DNA of 64,000 nucleotides from JACJWR01 sp963842975. GTDB taxonomy: Bacteria; Actinomycetota; Actinomycetes; S36-B12; UBA10799. The notes under the pieces were generated by a model. It had not been told where the DNA came from. It saw only the letters and a program-made list of their open reading frames with translations, and made no database searches. The DNA is taken from contig CAWJIH010000005.1 of the NCBI GenBank assembly GCA_963842975.1, positions 102,561-166,560 of the forward strand, in the 5' to 3' direction. Made by a program: the position numbers and the translations under genes. Shown piece by piece: positions 9,044 through 18,160 of the stretch. Each line of letters begins with the position of its first letter. Position 1 is the stretch's first letter.

Positions 9044-10053
9044 CGCAGGTTGTGCGCGGCGACGAGTGGAACGCACTCGTCGCCGCCCTCCGCGGTAGCC
9101 GCAGAGTGCTGCTGGTGGGCCACGTGAATCCGGATCCAGACGCCTTGGGATCGTCATTGGCCCTCGGGTTGGCACTGCGTGATGCCGGGTGGGACGGCGT
9201 TGAGGTGAGCTTTGACGCCGATCCTTTTGTGGTTCCGCGGGCCTGCGCATGGCTACCCGGGGTTGACGAACTTGTGGTTCCACCAGACGCGGTGATGACG
9301 TCGCCGGACTGCGTCGTGGCTCTGGACTGTGCCGCGGCGGATCGGCTTGGTGGACTGCTCCCGGTCGCGAATCACGCACCGGTGTTCGCGGTGCTTGACC
9401 ACCACCGGTCCAATCCTGGATTCGCCAGCATCAACGTCGTGGATCCGGAGGCTGCGGCCACCGGAGAGTTGGTCGCCGAACTCATCGCCGACTTGGGTAT
9501 CCCGTGGTCCCGCGACATCGCGACGAATCTCTATGCGGCGATCTCTTCGGACACGGGTAGTTTCCGATTCCCGGCGACTACCGCGGCAACCCACGAACTC
9601 GCGGCGCGACTCCTCGCGACCGGTATCGACCACGCCCGGTTGGCGGTGATGCTGTTTTCGAATCGCCCCCTTGTGGTTGCGCGGCTCGCGGGCCGGGTCG
9701 TGTCCGAGGCGGAATACTTCCCCGATGCTGCCGGCGGCGCAGGGTTGCTGGTTGGCCGGGTCAGCCGGGGCGACCGCGCGGCAGATGCGATCGCCTTCGA
9801 CGAAGTGGAGTCGGTGGTGGGGGACCTCGCCGCCGTCGGTGCGGTCGACGTCGCCGTCCTGTTGAAAGAGGACGATCACGGATTGTGGCGGGTCTCGGCA
9901 CGAAGCAAGGGAGCGGTCGATCTGGGCGCCTTCGCCACGCGTCGTGGCGGCGGTGGGCACACCGGCGCAGCTGGCTACTCCGGAGTCGGTGATGCTGATG
10001 CCATCACCGCGGACCTGCTGGCTGGGGTAGCCGAATTTCTGGTGGCCGGATGA
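9040..10053 (+). CDS. nrnA: DHH-family nanoRNase/pAp phosphatase (NrnA-like)
   Basis: A 337-residue bifunctional oligoribonuclease/phosphoesterase of the DHH-DHHA1 family. It degrades short RNA oligonucleotides or pAp, and some actinobacterial members hydrolyse cyclic dinucleotides. The first metal motif is HVNPDPDALGSSLAL (about 28-42), the DHH motif is DHHRSN near 118, and the C-terminal DHHA1 substrate motif is RRGGGGHTGAAGY (about 303-315). The GTG start overlaps the rbfA stop and the TGA overlaps truB. Whether the in vivo substrate is nanoRNA, pAp or c-di-AMP cannot be read from sequence. Confidence 0.88.
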   Translation: MTQVVRGDEWNALVAALRGSRRVLLVGHVNPDPDALGSSLALGLALRDAGWDGVEVSFDADPFVVPRACAWLPGVDELVVPPDAVMTSPDCVVALDCAAADRLGGLLPVANHAPVFAVLDHHRSNPGFASINVVDPEAAATGELVAELIADLGIPWSRDIATNLYAAISSDTGSFRFPATTAATHELAARLLATGIDHARLAVMLFSNRPLVVARLAGRVVSEAEYFPDAAGGAGLLVGRVSRGDRAADAIAFDEVESVVGDLAAVGAVDVAVLLKEDDHGLWRVSARSKGAVDLGAFATRRGGGGHTGAAGYSGVGDADAITADLLAGVAEFLVAG

Positions 10054-11006
10054 CGCAGCAGCCGGATCCCGGCGCGACGGCATCCGGCTTCGTATTCATC
10101 GACAAACCGGCGGGAATCACCAGTCACGACGTCGTCGCGAAAGTGCGCCGGGGGATCCGTCAGCGGAGAGTGGGCCATGCGGGCACGTTGGATCCGCTGG
10201 CCACCGGAGTGTTGGTGCTCGGCGTCGGACGCGCCACCAGGCTCTTGGGGTTGGCTGCCGCTGCCGACAAGACCTACACGGCCACCATCAGGCTGGGGGA
10301 GGCCACAACCACCGACGACTCGGAAGGTGAAGTCAGCGGGGGATCAACGGCATCGGGCGTGACGTTGGCGCAGGTTGCTGCTGCGGTCCCCAGCTTTTGT
10401 GGCGTCATTGAGCAGCGTCCGAGCACCATCAGTGCGATCAAGGTCGACGGCAAACGCGCCTATGCCAGAGCACGCGCCGGGGAGCAGGTCGAACTCAAAA
10501 CTCGAAGTGTGGTGGTGCACGAGTTTGCAGTCGAGGGTGCCACTCACCCGCCGGGTCACCCAGACCTGTTCGATGTGGAGGTTCGGGTGCGGTGCGGAAC
10601 CGGCACCTACATCCGCGCCTTGGCCCGCGACCTCGGCGACATGCTTGGCACCGGCGGCCACCTCACGCGGCTGCGTCGAGTGGAATCGTCCGGTGTCGGC
10701 ATCGAAGAGTGCACCACGCTTGAGGACTTCGGGGCAGCACCATCAGTGCGACCGGTGAGTGCGGTGATTGACCGCTGGCTGCCCGTCTACTGCCTCGACG
10801 ATGCCGCGATCCGAAGAGTTCGACAAGGTCAACGGTTGCCACGTGCCATGCTCGCACCCAGTCAGCAGACATCAGGCAGGGAGCTTGATGAAGGGTCTGG
10901 GCAGGTGGCGATCGCGGCGGCTGACGGTGCGGTGGTGGCCGTCGCTGAGGTGAGTGAGTCGGGGATCGCGCCAACCATAGTGCTGTCCCCGCACGATCAA
11001 CGATAG
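10050..11006 (+). CDS. truB: tRNA pseudouridine-55 synthase
   Basis: Makes pseudouridine 55 in the T-loop of tRNAs. It has 318 residues. The catalytic motif is GHAGTLDPLATGVLVLG, with the nucleophilic Asp at about residue 48. The N-terminal FIDKPAGITSHDVV and the later RCGTGTYIRALARDLG (about 180-195) are standard TruB blocks. The C-terminal ~90 residues are the variable actinobacterial extension. It overlaps the upstream phosphoesterase gene by ATGA and is followed 73 bp later by ribF. Confidence 0.96.
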   Translation: MTQQPDPGATASGFVFIDKPAGITSHDVVAKVRRGIRQRRVGHAGTLDPLATGVLVLGVGRATRLLGLAAAADKTYTATIRLGEATTTDDSEGEVSGGSTASGVTLAQVAAAVPSFCGVIEQRPSTISAIKVDGKRAYARARAGEQVELKTRSVVVHEFAVEGATHPPGHPDLFDVEVRVRCGTGTYIRALARDLGDMLGTGGHLTRLRRVESSGVGIEECTTLEDFGAAPSVRPVSAVIDRWLPVYCLDDAAIRRVRQGQRLPRAMLAPSQQTSGRELDEGSGQVAIAAADGAVVAVAEVSESGIAPTIVLSPHDQR

Positions 11007-11079
11007 AGTCACCACGAGTCCGCGGTCGTGATTGGCCGCTTCGCGGAACCGCCTTGCCTCACCCTCTGGAGACGCCCAA

Positions 11080-12036
11080 GTGAAGCGCTGGTACAGCCTC
11101 AACGACGTGGAGAACTGTTCCCCTGTGGTCGCAATTGGGGTGTACGACGGCGTCCACCGTGGCCACCGGTTACTCGTTCGTCGGGCGGTTGCCGATGCTC
11201 GTGCAGCCGGCGTACCCGCGGTGGTGGTGACCTTTGATCCCAACCCGTCGGAGGTCCTTAAACCGGAGCCACCCACCAGACTCTCGACCCTGGCGCAACG
11301 GTTGCTGCTACTCGAATCACTCGGCGTTGATGCCACCTTCGTGTGCCCGTTCGACACAGCGACGTCCAAGCAGTCGCCAGCGGACTTCGTCGACGAGGTC
11401 CTGATCGGTGCCCTTGGGGCGTCGGTGATAGTCGTGGGTGAAAACTTCCGATTCGGTCATCGTGCGGCTGGCGATGTCGACACGCTGCGCGAATTCGGTG
11501 CCCGACGTGGAATGGAGGTGGATTCCGTTCCACTGCTTCGGCAAGAACTGCTGGGGCGCCATGATGTTCCCATCAGTTCCACCGAGATTCGCGCGCTGGT
11601 GGCCAACGGGGAAATCAGCGCCGCCACTCGGGGTCTGGCTCGGCCGCATCGGGTGGAGGGGGAAGTGGTGGAAGGTGATCGTCGAGGTCGTGAGCTCGGG
11701 TATCCAACAGCGAACCTGCGCACCACCGAACTGAGTGCGATTCCCGCCGACGGGGTCTACGCCGGACGGCTGGTCGTCTCGCCCTACGGTTCTGAGCAGC
11801 GGGCTTTCCCCGCGGCCATCAGCGTGGGCGACAACCCCACCTTTGAGGGTCAGACCAGGAGGGTGGAGGCCTTCGCGATCGACGCGCCCGAGGATTTGGA
11901 CATTTACAACACCCATGTGGCGGTTGATTTCGTCTCCCGGCTGCGCCGACAAATCGCCTTCACCTCCACCGATTCGTTGGTCGCGCAGATGGCCAAAGAC
12001 GTGACCGAAGCCCGCGCCCAGGTGGGCGTCGGGTAG
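11080..12036 (+). CDS. ribF: bifunctional riboflavin kinase/FAD synthetase
   Basis: Converts riboflavin to FMN and FMN to FAD. About 318 residues. The N-terminal FAD-synthetase half has VAIGVYDGVHRGHRLLV and ENFRFGHRAAGD. The C-terminal riboflavin-kinase half has GRELGYPTANL and later SVGDNPTFEG. The frame is open upstream to a TTG at 11032, but the GTG at 11080 has GGAGA seven bases before it (11068-11072), and the protein then begins just ahead of the conserved core, so I use this start. The truB-ribF-rpsO order is widely conserved. Confidence 0.94.
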   Translation: MKRWYSLNDVENCSPVVAIGVYDGVHRGHRLLVRRAVADARAAGVPAVVVTFDPNPSEVLKPEPPTRLSTLAQRLLLLESLGVDATFVCPFDTATSKQSPADFVDEVLIGALGASVIVVGENFRFGHRAAGDVDTLREFGARRGMEVDSVPLLRQELLGRHDVPISSTEIRALVANGEISAATRGLARPHRVEGEVVEGDRRGRELGYPTANLRTTELSAIPADGVYAGRLVVSPYGSEQRAFPAAISVGDNPTFEGQTRRVEAFAIDAPEDLDIYNTHVAVDFVSRLRRQIAFTSTDSLVAQMAKDVTEARAQVGVG

Positions 12037-12141
12037 CATTGGGCCAATGTCACTGGACGGACGCCCGGTGATCCTTTCCTCGCCCACCGCCGTGCCACAC
12101 GAGTGTGCACATTAGGGCCTGACCCGCGTCCGAGAGGAACA

Positions 12142-12411
12142 ATGTCGATCGACAACGAGACCAAGCAGCGCATCATCGGCGAATACGCCACCCACGAGGG
12201 CGACACTGGGAGCCCAGAGGTCCAGGTAGCGCTGCTGTCCCACCGTATTTCTCACTTGACGGAGCACCTGAAGACGCACAAACACGACCACCACTCGCGG
12301 CGCGGTCTGCTGCTGCTCGTGGGTCGTCGCCGTCGACTGCTCAACTACGTCGCGAAGAACGACATCGAACGTTACCGCGCACTTATTGAACGCCTTGGTC
12401 TGCGTCGCTAG
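12142..12411 (+). CDS. rpsO: 30S ribosomal protein S15
   Basis: An 89-residue S15 that binds the central domain of 16S rRNA. The sequence matches the family throughout: EGDTGSPEVQVALLS, then HKHDHHSRRGLLLLVGRRRRLLNY and a final RYRALIERLGLRR. The frame is open from 12103, but the ATG at 12142 after GAGAGGAAC gives exactly the usual length and N terminus (MSIDNETKQ). It lies between ribF and pnp as in most bacteria. Confidence 0.98.
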   Translation: MSIDNETKQRIIGEYATHEGDTGSPEVQVALLSHRISHLTEHLKTHKHDHHSRRGLLLLVGRRRRLLNYVAKNDIERYRALIERLGLRR

Positions 12412-12503
12412 TTGCGGCCACCAGTAGCCGACCAACAAAAACCCACCCGCCCGCCGCCGTAGAGCCGCGCGGATCGAGTTGTGGGACGGTCCTCGGTGGT
12501 GGC

Positions 12504-12536
12504 CTCCGAAGTTGACGCACACTATCCCCTTCGGAG
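12504..12536 (+). promoter_or_regulatory. hairpin in the rpsO-pnp intergenic leader
   Basis: In the 197-bp gap between rpsO and pnp, CTCCGAAG (12504-12511) pairs perfectly with CTTCGGAG (12529-12536) around a 17-base loop. No T-run follows, so it does not look like an intrinsic terminator. It would lie about 70 bases before the pnp start in the transcript. pnp messages in enterobacteria carry a leader stem used for autoregulation; a similar role here is only an analogy. Nothing else recognisable was seen in the gap apart from the pnp ribosome-binding site. Confidence 0.35.
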
Positions 12537-12608
12537 CCCTCGATCGAAGACCGCACCACCCACCGTGGCGCAACATTCGGCGAGGGCCCATCACGAAGGA
12601 GGAACCCT

Positions 12609-14813
12609 ATGGAGGGTCCCGAAGTTCACACCGCAACTGCGGTCCTAGATAACGGACCGTTCGGTACCAAAGAGATCAGGTTCGAAACCGGTCGGCTAGC
12701 CCGGCAGGCAGCCGGATCGGCCGTCGCCTATTTGGACGACGACACCATGCTGCTGTCAGCCACCACTGCCAGCAAGCACCCGAAGGAGCACTTCGACTTC
12801 TTCCCGCTGACGGTCGACGTCGAGGAGCGGATGTACGCCGCGGGGCGTATTCCTGGATCGTTCTTCCGCCGCGAAGGCCGCCCGAGCGAAGACGCCATCC
12901 TCACCTGTCGGCTGATCGACCGTCCGCTGCGCCCGACCTTCGTCAAGGGTCTGCGCAACGAGGTGCAGGTCGTCGTCACTGTGCTGTCGCTGAATCCCGA
13001 CCACCTCTACGACGTGCTGGCCATCAATGCCGCCTCGTTGTCCACCCAGCTGTCCGGTCTGCCCTTCTCCGGGCCTATCGGCGCTGTCCGGGTGGCGCTC
13101 ATCGACGGTCGTTGGGTGGCCTTCCCGGGTCACGCCGACCTTGAGCGGGCCGTGTTCGACATGGTTGTTGCTGGCCGCGTGGTGGGCGACGATGTCGCGA
13201 TCATGATGGTTGAGGCCGAGGCCACGGACGAAACGGTCGACCTCGTCGCCGGTGGCGCGACCGCCCCGACCGAGGACGTCGTGGCGGAGGGACTGGAGGC
13301 GGCGAAGCCGTTCATCCGCACCCTCTGCGATGCACAGTCGGAGTTGGTGTCGGTTGCGGGCAAGCCGACGAAGGACTACCCGGTCTTCCTTGAGTTCCAG
13401 CCGGATGCCTACGACGCAGTGGCCCGAGTTGCCACCGACGACCTGGCCGCGGCGCTCACGATCGCGGACAAGCTCGAGCGCCAGGAGGCGCAGGACCGAG
13501 TCAAGGATCGCGTCGTCGACGAGTTGGCTGACTCCTTCGAGGGTCGCGAGAAAGAACTCGGTGGGGCGCTCAATGCGCTGACCAAGAAGTTGATTCGCCA
13601 GCGCATCCTGACTGATCAGGTACGCATCGATGGCCGCGGTGTCACCGACATCCGCACCTTGAGTGCCGAGGTGGAAGTCATTCCCAGGGCACACGGCTCG
13701 GCGCTGTTCGAGCGCGGCGAGACTCAGATCATGGGCGTGACCACGCTGAACATGCTGCGGATGGAACAGCAGCTCGACACGCTGTCGCCAACGACGCGCA
13801 AGCGCTACATGCACAACTACAACTTCCCGCCCTACTCCACGGGCGAGACCGGTCGCGTGGGTAGCCCGAAGCGTCGCGAAATCGGCCACGGAGCGCTCGC
13901 CGAGCGGGCATTGGTTCCCGTGCTCCCCAAGCGGGATGACTTCCCCTACGCGATCCGGCAGGTCTCGGAGGCGCTCGGATCGAACGGATCCACCTCCATG
14001 GGATCGGTTTGCGCGTCCACGATGAGCCTGCTCAATGCCGGTGTGCCGCTGCGTGCCCCGGTTGCCGGCATCGCCATGGGTCTGGTGTCCGATGAGGTCG
14101 ACGGTGAGACTCGCTATGTGGCGTTGACCGACATCCTCGGAGCCGAAGACGCCTACGGCGACATGGACTTCAAGGTTGCCGGCACCAAGGAGTTCGTCAC
14201 CGCACTCCAACTCGACACCAAACTCGATGGCATTCCGGCGTCGGTGTTGGCCTCCGCGCTGCAGCAGGCACGGGCAGCCCGGCTGGCCGTCCTCGAGGTC
14301 ATGCTCGAGGCGATCGACGCTCCGGACGAGATCAACGAACTGGCGCCCCGGATCATCCGGGTGACCATCCCGGTCGACAAGATCGGCGAAGTGATCGGGC
14401 CGAAGGGCAAGATCATCAACCAGATCCAGGAGGAGACCGGAGCCGACATCGCGATCGAAGATGACGGCACGATCTTCATCGGCGCCACCAACGGGCCGGC
14501 GGCGGAAGCGGCACGCGATCAGATCAACGCGATTGCGAATCCGACGTTGCCAAATGTCGGCGACCGCTACCTCGGCACCGTCGTGAAGATCACCAACTTC
14601 GGCGCCTTCGTTTCGCTGGTGCCAGGCCGCGACGGGCTGCTGCACATCTCCGAGGTGAAGAAGTTGGTGCCAGGCAAGAAGCGCATCGACTCCGTGGAAG
14701 ACGTGCTCAGCGTGGGCCAGAAGGTGCAAGTGGAGATCAAGGAAGTTGACCCGCGCGGCAAACTCAGCCTGATGCCCGTGTTGGAAGACGAGACCACCAC
14801 TGACGAGAACTGA
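12609..14813 (+). CDS. pnp: polyribonucleotide nucleotidyltransferase (PNPase)
   Basis: Phosphorolytic 3'-5' exoribonuclease and RNA tailing enzyme. At 734 residues it has the full family architecture: first RNase PH domain (about 15-150, with ERMYAAGRIPGSFFRREGRP), an all-helical linker, second RNase PH domain (about 340-560, with SGSNGSTSMGSVCAS-like core), KH (VIGPKGKIINQIQEETGA, about 595) and S1 (GTVVKITNFGAFVSLVPG, about 655). The ATG is preceded by AAGGAGGA at ideal spacing. The stop is followed directly by the GTG of the M16 peptidase gene. Confidence 0.98.
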   Translation: MEGPEVHTATAVLDNGPFGTKEIRFETGRLARQAAGSAVAYLDDDTMLLSATTASKHPKEHFDFFPLTVDVEERMYAAGRIPGSFFRREGRPSEDAILTCRLIDRPLRPTFVKGLRNEVQVVVTVLSLNPDHLYDVLAINAASLSTQLSGLPFSGPIGAVRVALIDGRWVAFPGHADLERAVFDMVVAGRVVGDDVAIMMVEAEATDETVDLVAGGATAPTEDVVAEGLEAAKPFIRTLCDAQSELVSVAGKPTKDYPVFLEFQPDAYDAVARVATDDLAAALTIADKLERQEAQDRVKDRVVDELADSFEGREKELGGALNALTKKLIRQRILTDQVRIDGRGVTDIRTLSAEVEVIPRAHGSALFERGETQIMGVTTLNMLRMEQQLDTLSPTTRKRYMHNYNFPPYSTGETGRVGSPKRREIGHGALAERALVPVLPKRDDFPYAIRQVSEALGSNGSTSMGSVCASTMSLLNAGVPLRAPVAGIAMGLVSDEVDGETRYVALTDILGAEDAYGDMDFKVAGTKEFVTALQLDTKLDGIPASVLASALQQARAARLAVLEVMLEAIDAPDEINELAPRIIRVTIPVDKIGEVIGPKGKIINQIQEETGADIAIEDDGTIFIGATNGPAAEAARDQINAIANPTLPNVGDRYLGTVVKITNFGAFVSLVPGRDGLLHISEVKKLVPGKKRIDSVEDVLSVGQKVQVEIKEVDPRGKLSLMPVLEDETTTDEN

Positions 14814-16217
14814 GTGATCGAGCTACCCGCCCCCGGGGATCAAAGCTCGGGGTCTGTCCTGACGCTGTTGGACGATGCCGACAGCGGCCTGGTGCAGCGG
14901 TCGGTGACAGAGTCCGGCCTGCGGGTGCTCACCGAATCATCGGGCACCGGCCGGTCGGTCACCCTTGGGGTGGCCGTACCGGTCGGTTCTCGCGATGAGG
15001 GGGAAGGATTCCACGGCGCCAGTCACTTTCTGGAGCACTTGCTCTTCAAGGGGACAGCACGCCGGTCGGCGTTGGAGATTTCCGCATCGATCGAATCCGT
15101 GGGCGGGGATCTCAACGCCTTCACCAGCAAGGAGTACACCTGCTTCTACGCCAGGGTGCTCGACCGGGACGCACATCTGGCGGTGGATGTGCTGTTGGAC
15201 TTAGTGACATCCGCCGTCCTCGCGGACTCCGACATCAACTCCGAACGTGATGTGGTGATTGAAGAGATCGCCATGCACGACGACGATCCAGCAGGCGTGG
15301 CCCACGAGGTGTTTTCTGCTGAAGTCTTCGCCGGCACGTCGCTGGCTGATCCCATCACCGGCACCCAACGCGACATCGCCGAGATGGCGACCGATTCCGT
15401 TCGTGCCCACTACCAGCGTTGGTATGCGCTCGACAATTTGAGTCTGGTTGCCGCTGGGCGGCTTGATCACCTGGACATTCTGGGGGCGGTGGAAACCTCC
15501 CTGAACCGGGCCGGACAGCTTCGTCGGTGCCAACCGACCCGAAGGCGGAGCGCCACGGCGGCGCAGGCGGGGAGGCCAGTCCAGTCGGGCGTGCGTGCCA
15601 CCGTTCGTCCCACCGAGCAGGTCAACCTAGTCGTGGGTACCTCGGGTGTTTCCCGATTGGATCCACAGCGGTACGCAGCGTCGGTGTTCAACGCGGCGAT
15701 CGGCAGTGGCATGTCGAGCCGACTGTTCCAGCAGGTCCGCGAGCAACGCGGCCTGGCCTACTCGGTGCAATCGTTCACTTCCATGTATTCGGATGCGGGT
15801 GCTTTCGGCGTCTACGCCGGCACGTCTCCGGCGCGGGCTGACGAGGCCGTGGAACTCATCGACCAGGTGCTCCACGAAGCGCAAACGCAGGGCTTCAGCC
15901 TGGACGAGATCGAACGGGGGAAGGGCCAACTTCGGGGTGGGCTTGTGCTCGGCCGGGAAGAAAGCAGCTCGCGGATGGTGGCGCTCGCCGAGGCCGAAGT
16001 CATCACCGGTCGGCTGATGGCGCTGTCTGATTCGTTGGCGCACATCGACGCGGTCACCGCAGACGACGTGGCGGAAATCGCACAACGACTGGCCGCCGGG
16101 CCTCGGCTGCTCAGCACTGTGGGTCCGGAACGAATTCCGGCTGGTTCAACTGTGTTGCCAGCGGAGACCGTTCCAAATGTGGACGATGAACGCGCCGAGA
16201 CGATGGGAGTGAACTGA
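14814..16217 (+). CDS. M16-family zinc metallopeptidase (PepR-like)
   Basis: A 467-residue peptidase of the insulinase/mitochondrial processing peptidase family. The inverted zinc motif HFLEH is at residues 71-75 within HGASHFLEHLLFKGT, and the distal region has ERDVVIEEIAMHDDDPA supplying the third ligand. The C-terminal half is the inactive M16 repeat (GLAYSVQSFTSMYSDAG). It starts with GTG immediately after the pnp stop. The pnp-M16-dapB order is conserved in mycobacteria (Rv2782c type, from memory). There is no signal peptide, so it is probably cytosolic. The physiological substrate is unknown. Confidence 0.93.
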   Translation: MIELPAPGDQSSGSVLTLLDDADSGLVQRSVTESGLRVLTESSGTGRSVTLGVAVPVGSRDEGEGFHGASHFLEHLLFKGTARRSALEISASIESVGGDLNAFTSKEYTCFYARVLDRDAHLAVDVLLDLVTSAVLADSDINSERDVVIEEIAMHDDDPAGVAHEVFSAEVFAGTSLADPITGTQRDIAEMATDSVRAHYQRWYALDNLSLVAAGRLDHLDILGAVETSLNRAGQLRRCQPTRRRSATAAQAGRPVQSGVRATVRPTEQVNLVVGTSGVSRLDPQRYAASVFNAAIGSGMSSRLFQQVREQRGLAYSVQSFTSMYSDAGAFGVYAGTSPARADEAVELIDQVLHEAQTQGFSLDEIERGKGQLRGGLVLGREESSSRMVALAEAEVITGRLMALSDSLAHIDAVTADDVAEIAQRLAAGPRLLSTVGPERIPAGSTVLPAETVPNVDDERAETMGVN

Positions 16218-16948
16218 TGAAGGTTGCTGTGGTCGGCGCCCAGGGGCGGATGGGCAGTGAAGCGTGCGCTGCGGTGACGTCCGCTGACGGCTTGGAACTG
16301 GTCGCAGCCGTTGACGTTGACGATTCCTTCGATGCGGTGATTCAGTCGGGCGCCGAGGTGCTGGTCGACTTCACTACCCCCAACGCCGTGATGCCAACGC
16401 TGGAATCGGCCATCGCACACGGTATCCACTGCGTGGTGGGGACCACTGGGTTCGACGAAGCCCGGCTGGCCACGGTACGTGGTTGGCTCGAGCAATCTCC
16501 TGGCACCGGGGTGCTGATTGCGGCGAATTTCGGCATCGGCGCAGTTTTGATGATGCGATTCGCCGAGTTGGCGGCTCCCTATTTTGAGTCCGTCGAGGTG
16601 GTGGAGTTGCATCACCCGGACAAGGTGGACGCCCCCAGCGGGACAGCCGCGGTCACCGCCGGACGCATCGCGGCGGCACGGGAGGGGATGGTCGCACCTG
16701 ACGCAACCACCCACGAACTCCCCGGCGCCCGTGGGGCTCGGGTAGCGGATGTGCCAGTCCATTCCGTGCGGCTGCGCGGTCTGGTGGCCCACCAGGAGGT
16801 GTTGTTTGGTTCAGCGGGGGAGACCCTGACGATTCGACACGACTCGCTGGACCGGGTGTCGTTCATGCCGGGCGTGATTCTGGCCGTTCGTGAAATCCCG
16901 GCTCGACCAGGACTCACCATGGGCATCGAGCCGCTGCTTGGGCTGTGA
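16217..16948 (+). CDS. dapB: 4-hydroxy-tetrahydrodipicolinate reductase
   Basis: Second step of the diaminopimelate/lysine branch, NAD(P)H dependent. It has 243 residues, the short form found in Actinobacteria. The N-terminal Rossmann motif is VVGAQGRMG. The catalytic and substrate-binding block VVELHHPDKVDAPSGTA sits near residues 130-146, followed by VHSVRLRGLVAHQEVLFG near 180. The ATG shares one base with the TGA of the M16 gene. dapA and dapF are elsewhere in the window, so three pathway steps are present. Confidence 0.96.
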   Translation: MKVAVVGAQGRMGSEACAAVTSADGLELVAAVDVDDSFDAVIQSGAEVLVDFTTPNAVMPTLESAIAHGIHCVVGTTGFDEARLATVRGWLEQSPGTGVLIAANFGIGAVLMMRFAELAAPYFESVEVVELHHPDKVDAPSGTAAVTAGRIAAAREGMVAPDATTHELPGARGARVADVPVHSVRLRGLVAHQEVLFGSAGETLTIRHDSLDRVSFMPGVILAVREIPARPGLTMGIEPLLGL

Positions 16949-16952
16949 GGCG

Positions 16953-17429
16953 GTGAAGCCTCGCGTTTGGGCGTATCTGATGGCGGCTGGTGCCGCCGCC
17001 TACATGGGTTTCATGCTGCTGCAGGGGTGGCGGTTCTTCACTGCTGGAGGTGCGGTCACGGCCGTCCTTGGGCTGTCAGTGATGGTGTTGCCGCTCCTGG
17101 GCCTCTGGTTGGTGTGGCGGGAATTGGCGTTCGCCTCCACCGTGCAGCGACTTGCCGACCGGTTGGCCGAAGCTGGGCAGTTGCCGCCCGAGTTACCGCG
17201 GACGCCGTCTGGCCGGGTCCAACCGGACGCCGCTGCCGCCGAGTTCGATGCTGCAGTTGCACAGGTTGCTGCGGCACCACGTGATCCGGCCGCCTGGTTT
17301 CGCATGTCGCTTGCCTACGACGCCGGCCGCGACCGCCCCCGTGCTCGCGCCGCGATGCGTTACGCCGTCGCGCTCGAATTAGGCAAGGCCCCCGCAGCGC
17401 CGCCCGAGCGCCTGAGCCCACCCGAGTAG
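16953..17429 (+). CDS. two-helix membrane protein of the dapB-linked actinobacterial family
   Basis: A 158-residue membrane protein with two predicted hydrophobic helices close to the N terminus (about residues 8-27 and 32-58). A cytosolic helical tail follows, with a TPR-like stretch (PRDPAAWFRMSLAYDAGRDR) and a Pro-rich end. The frame runs back into dapB, but the GTG at 16953, four bases after the dapB stop, gives a natural start directly before the first helix. A similar membrane gene follows dapB in mycobacteria (Rv2772c, from memory). I do not recognise a function. Confidence 0.75.
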   Translation: MKPRVWAYLMAAGAAAYMGFMLLQGWRFFTAGGAVTAVLGLSVMVLPLLGLWLVWRELAFASTVQRLADRLAEAGQLPPELPRTPSGRVQPDAAAAEFDAAVAQVAAAPRDPAAWFRMSLAYDAGRDRPRARAAMRYAVALELGKAPAAPPERLSPPE

Positions 17430-17439
17430 CCACACAACC

Positions 17440-17556
17440 CCCAGGGAGGGGCGCAGATGGGGCGCTGCGCAGCGTAAAGGCAAACAGCGCACGCTCAACT
17501 TCCCCCACGGACCAACGCCCCAGCGAAGCAGCGCCCCATCTGTTCCCCGACCGGGC
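17440..17556. repeat. palindromic repeat element, copy 1
   Basis: A 117-bp sequence repeated at 18161-18277 with only two differing bases (17543-17544). The core from 17448 to 17548 ends in inverted arms that begin GGGGCGCAGATGGGG on the left, with the reverse complement on the right. In this copy 19 of 21 arm positions pair. The ~58-bp centre has no convincing open frame. It lies in the gap between the dapB-linked membrane gene and the PPOX-fold gene. It could be a REP-like or MITE-like element. No transposase is nearby and no target-site duplication is obvious. Confidence 0.85.
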
Positions 17557-17604
17557 GGTTGGGTTGCTCCCCGACCGGGCGGTTGAGCAGCGCCCCGACC
17601 GGGG
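17545..17604. repeat. GC-rich tandem motif, 24-bp period
   Basis: Three copies of CCCCGACCGGG start at 17545, 17569 and 17593, exactly 24 bp apart. The first two extend identically as CCCCGACCGGGCGGTTG. They begin in the right end of palindromic repeat copy 1 and run to within about 25 bp of the next gene start. Each unit can pair partly with itself (CCGG), so the tract may be structured in RNA. Confidence 0.8.
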
Positions 17605-17626
17605 CCCTGCAGGTACCCTCCATCCC

Positions 17627-18079
17627 ATGCCCAGTTGGTCGCAGTTCGTCGCAGAAGCCCCCACCCTCGCCGCCAAAGTCCGTGCTGCCTTCGCGATTGG
17701 AGCCCACTGCACCATGGCCACCATCCGGGCCGATGGAGCTCCACGGATCAGCGGCACAGAGGTGGAGTTCACCGATACTGGTGTGTTCATCGGCACGAAT
17801 GCGTCGGCGCGCAAGGCGCTCGACCTGCAGCGCGACGGCCGAATAGCCGTGCACAGTCCCACTATCGATCCGGCACCGGACGGATCGTGGCCCGGCGAGG
17901 CGAAGTTCAGCGGCAGGGTGGTTCAGGTGCCAGCACCTGAGCCCTACCCGGCGGGTTCTGTCCGCTTCGAGATCGACCTCACCAGCGCGGTATTCACTGG
18001 CTTGACCGACGACCGAGCCCAACTGCGCGTCCAGCTCTGGCGTCCCGGCCGACCCACCGAGACGATGCTGCGCACCTAA
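17627..18079 (+). CDS. PPOX-fold flavin/F420-binding family protein
   Basis: A 150-residue split beta-barrel protein of the pyridoxamine 5'-phosphate oxidase-like family, many actinobacterial members of which bind FMN or the deazaflavin F420. Visible segments are a helical N terminus, CTMATIRADGAPRISGTEVEF (about 28-48, first 20 residues typical), VFIGTNASARKALDLQRD (about 54-71) and a final SVRFEIDLTSAVF strand pair. The ATG at 17627 is chosen over an in-frame upstream codon because translation from upstream would run through the repeat. It is flanked on both sides by copies of the same palindromic repeat. Cofactor and substrate are not determinable. Confidence 0.75.
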   Translation: MPSWSQFVAEAPTLAAKVRAAFAIGAHCTMATIRADGAPRISGTEVEFTDTGVFIGTNASARKALDLQRDGRIAVHSPTIDPAPDGSWPGEAKFSGRVVQVPAPEPYPAGSVRFEIDLTSAVFTGLTDDRAQLRVQLWRPGRPTETMLRT

Positions 18080-18160
18080 CCCAAGCCGACCCCCGAGGCG
18101 CCAGAGGCACCGACCCCAGGGAGGGAAGCAGGCGGGGCGCTCGACGGCGGGGCACCGAAT

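Noticed and set aside
12756..14729. A 657-codon open frame antisense to pnp
   Set aside because: It mirrors the codon structure of pnp on the other strand, has Gly/His/Arg-rich composition and no family resemblance. High G+C makes such antisense frames common.
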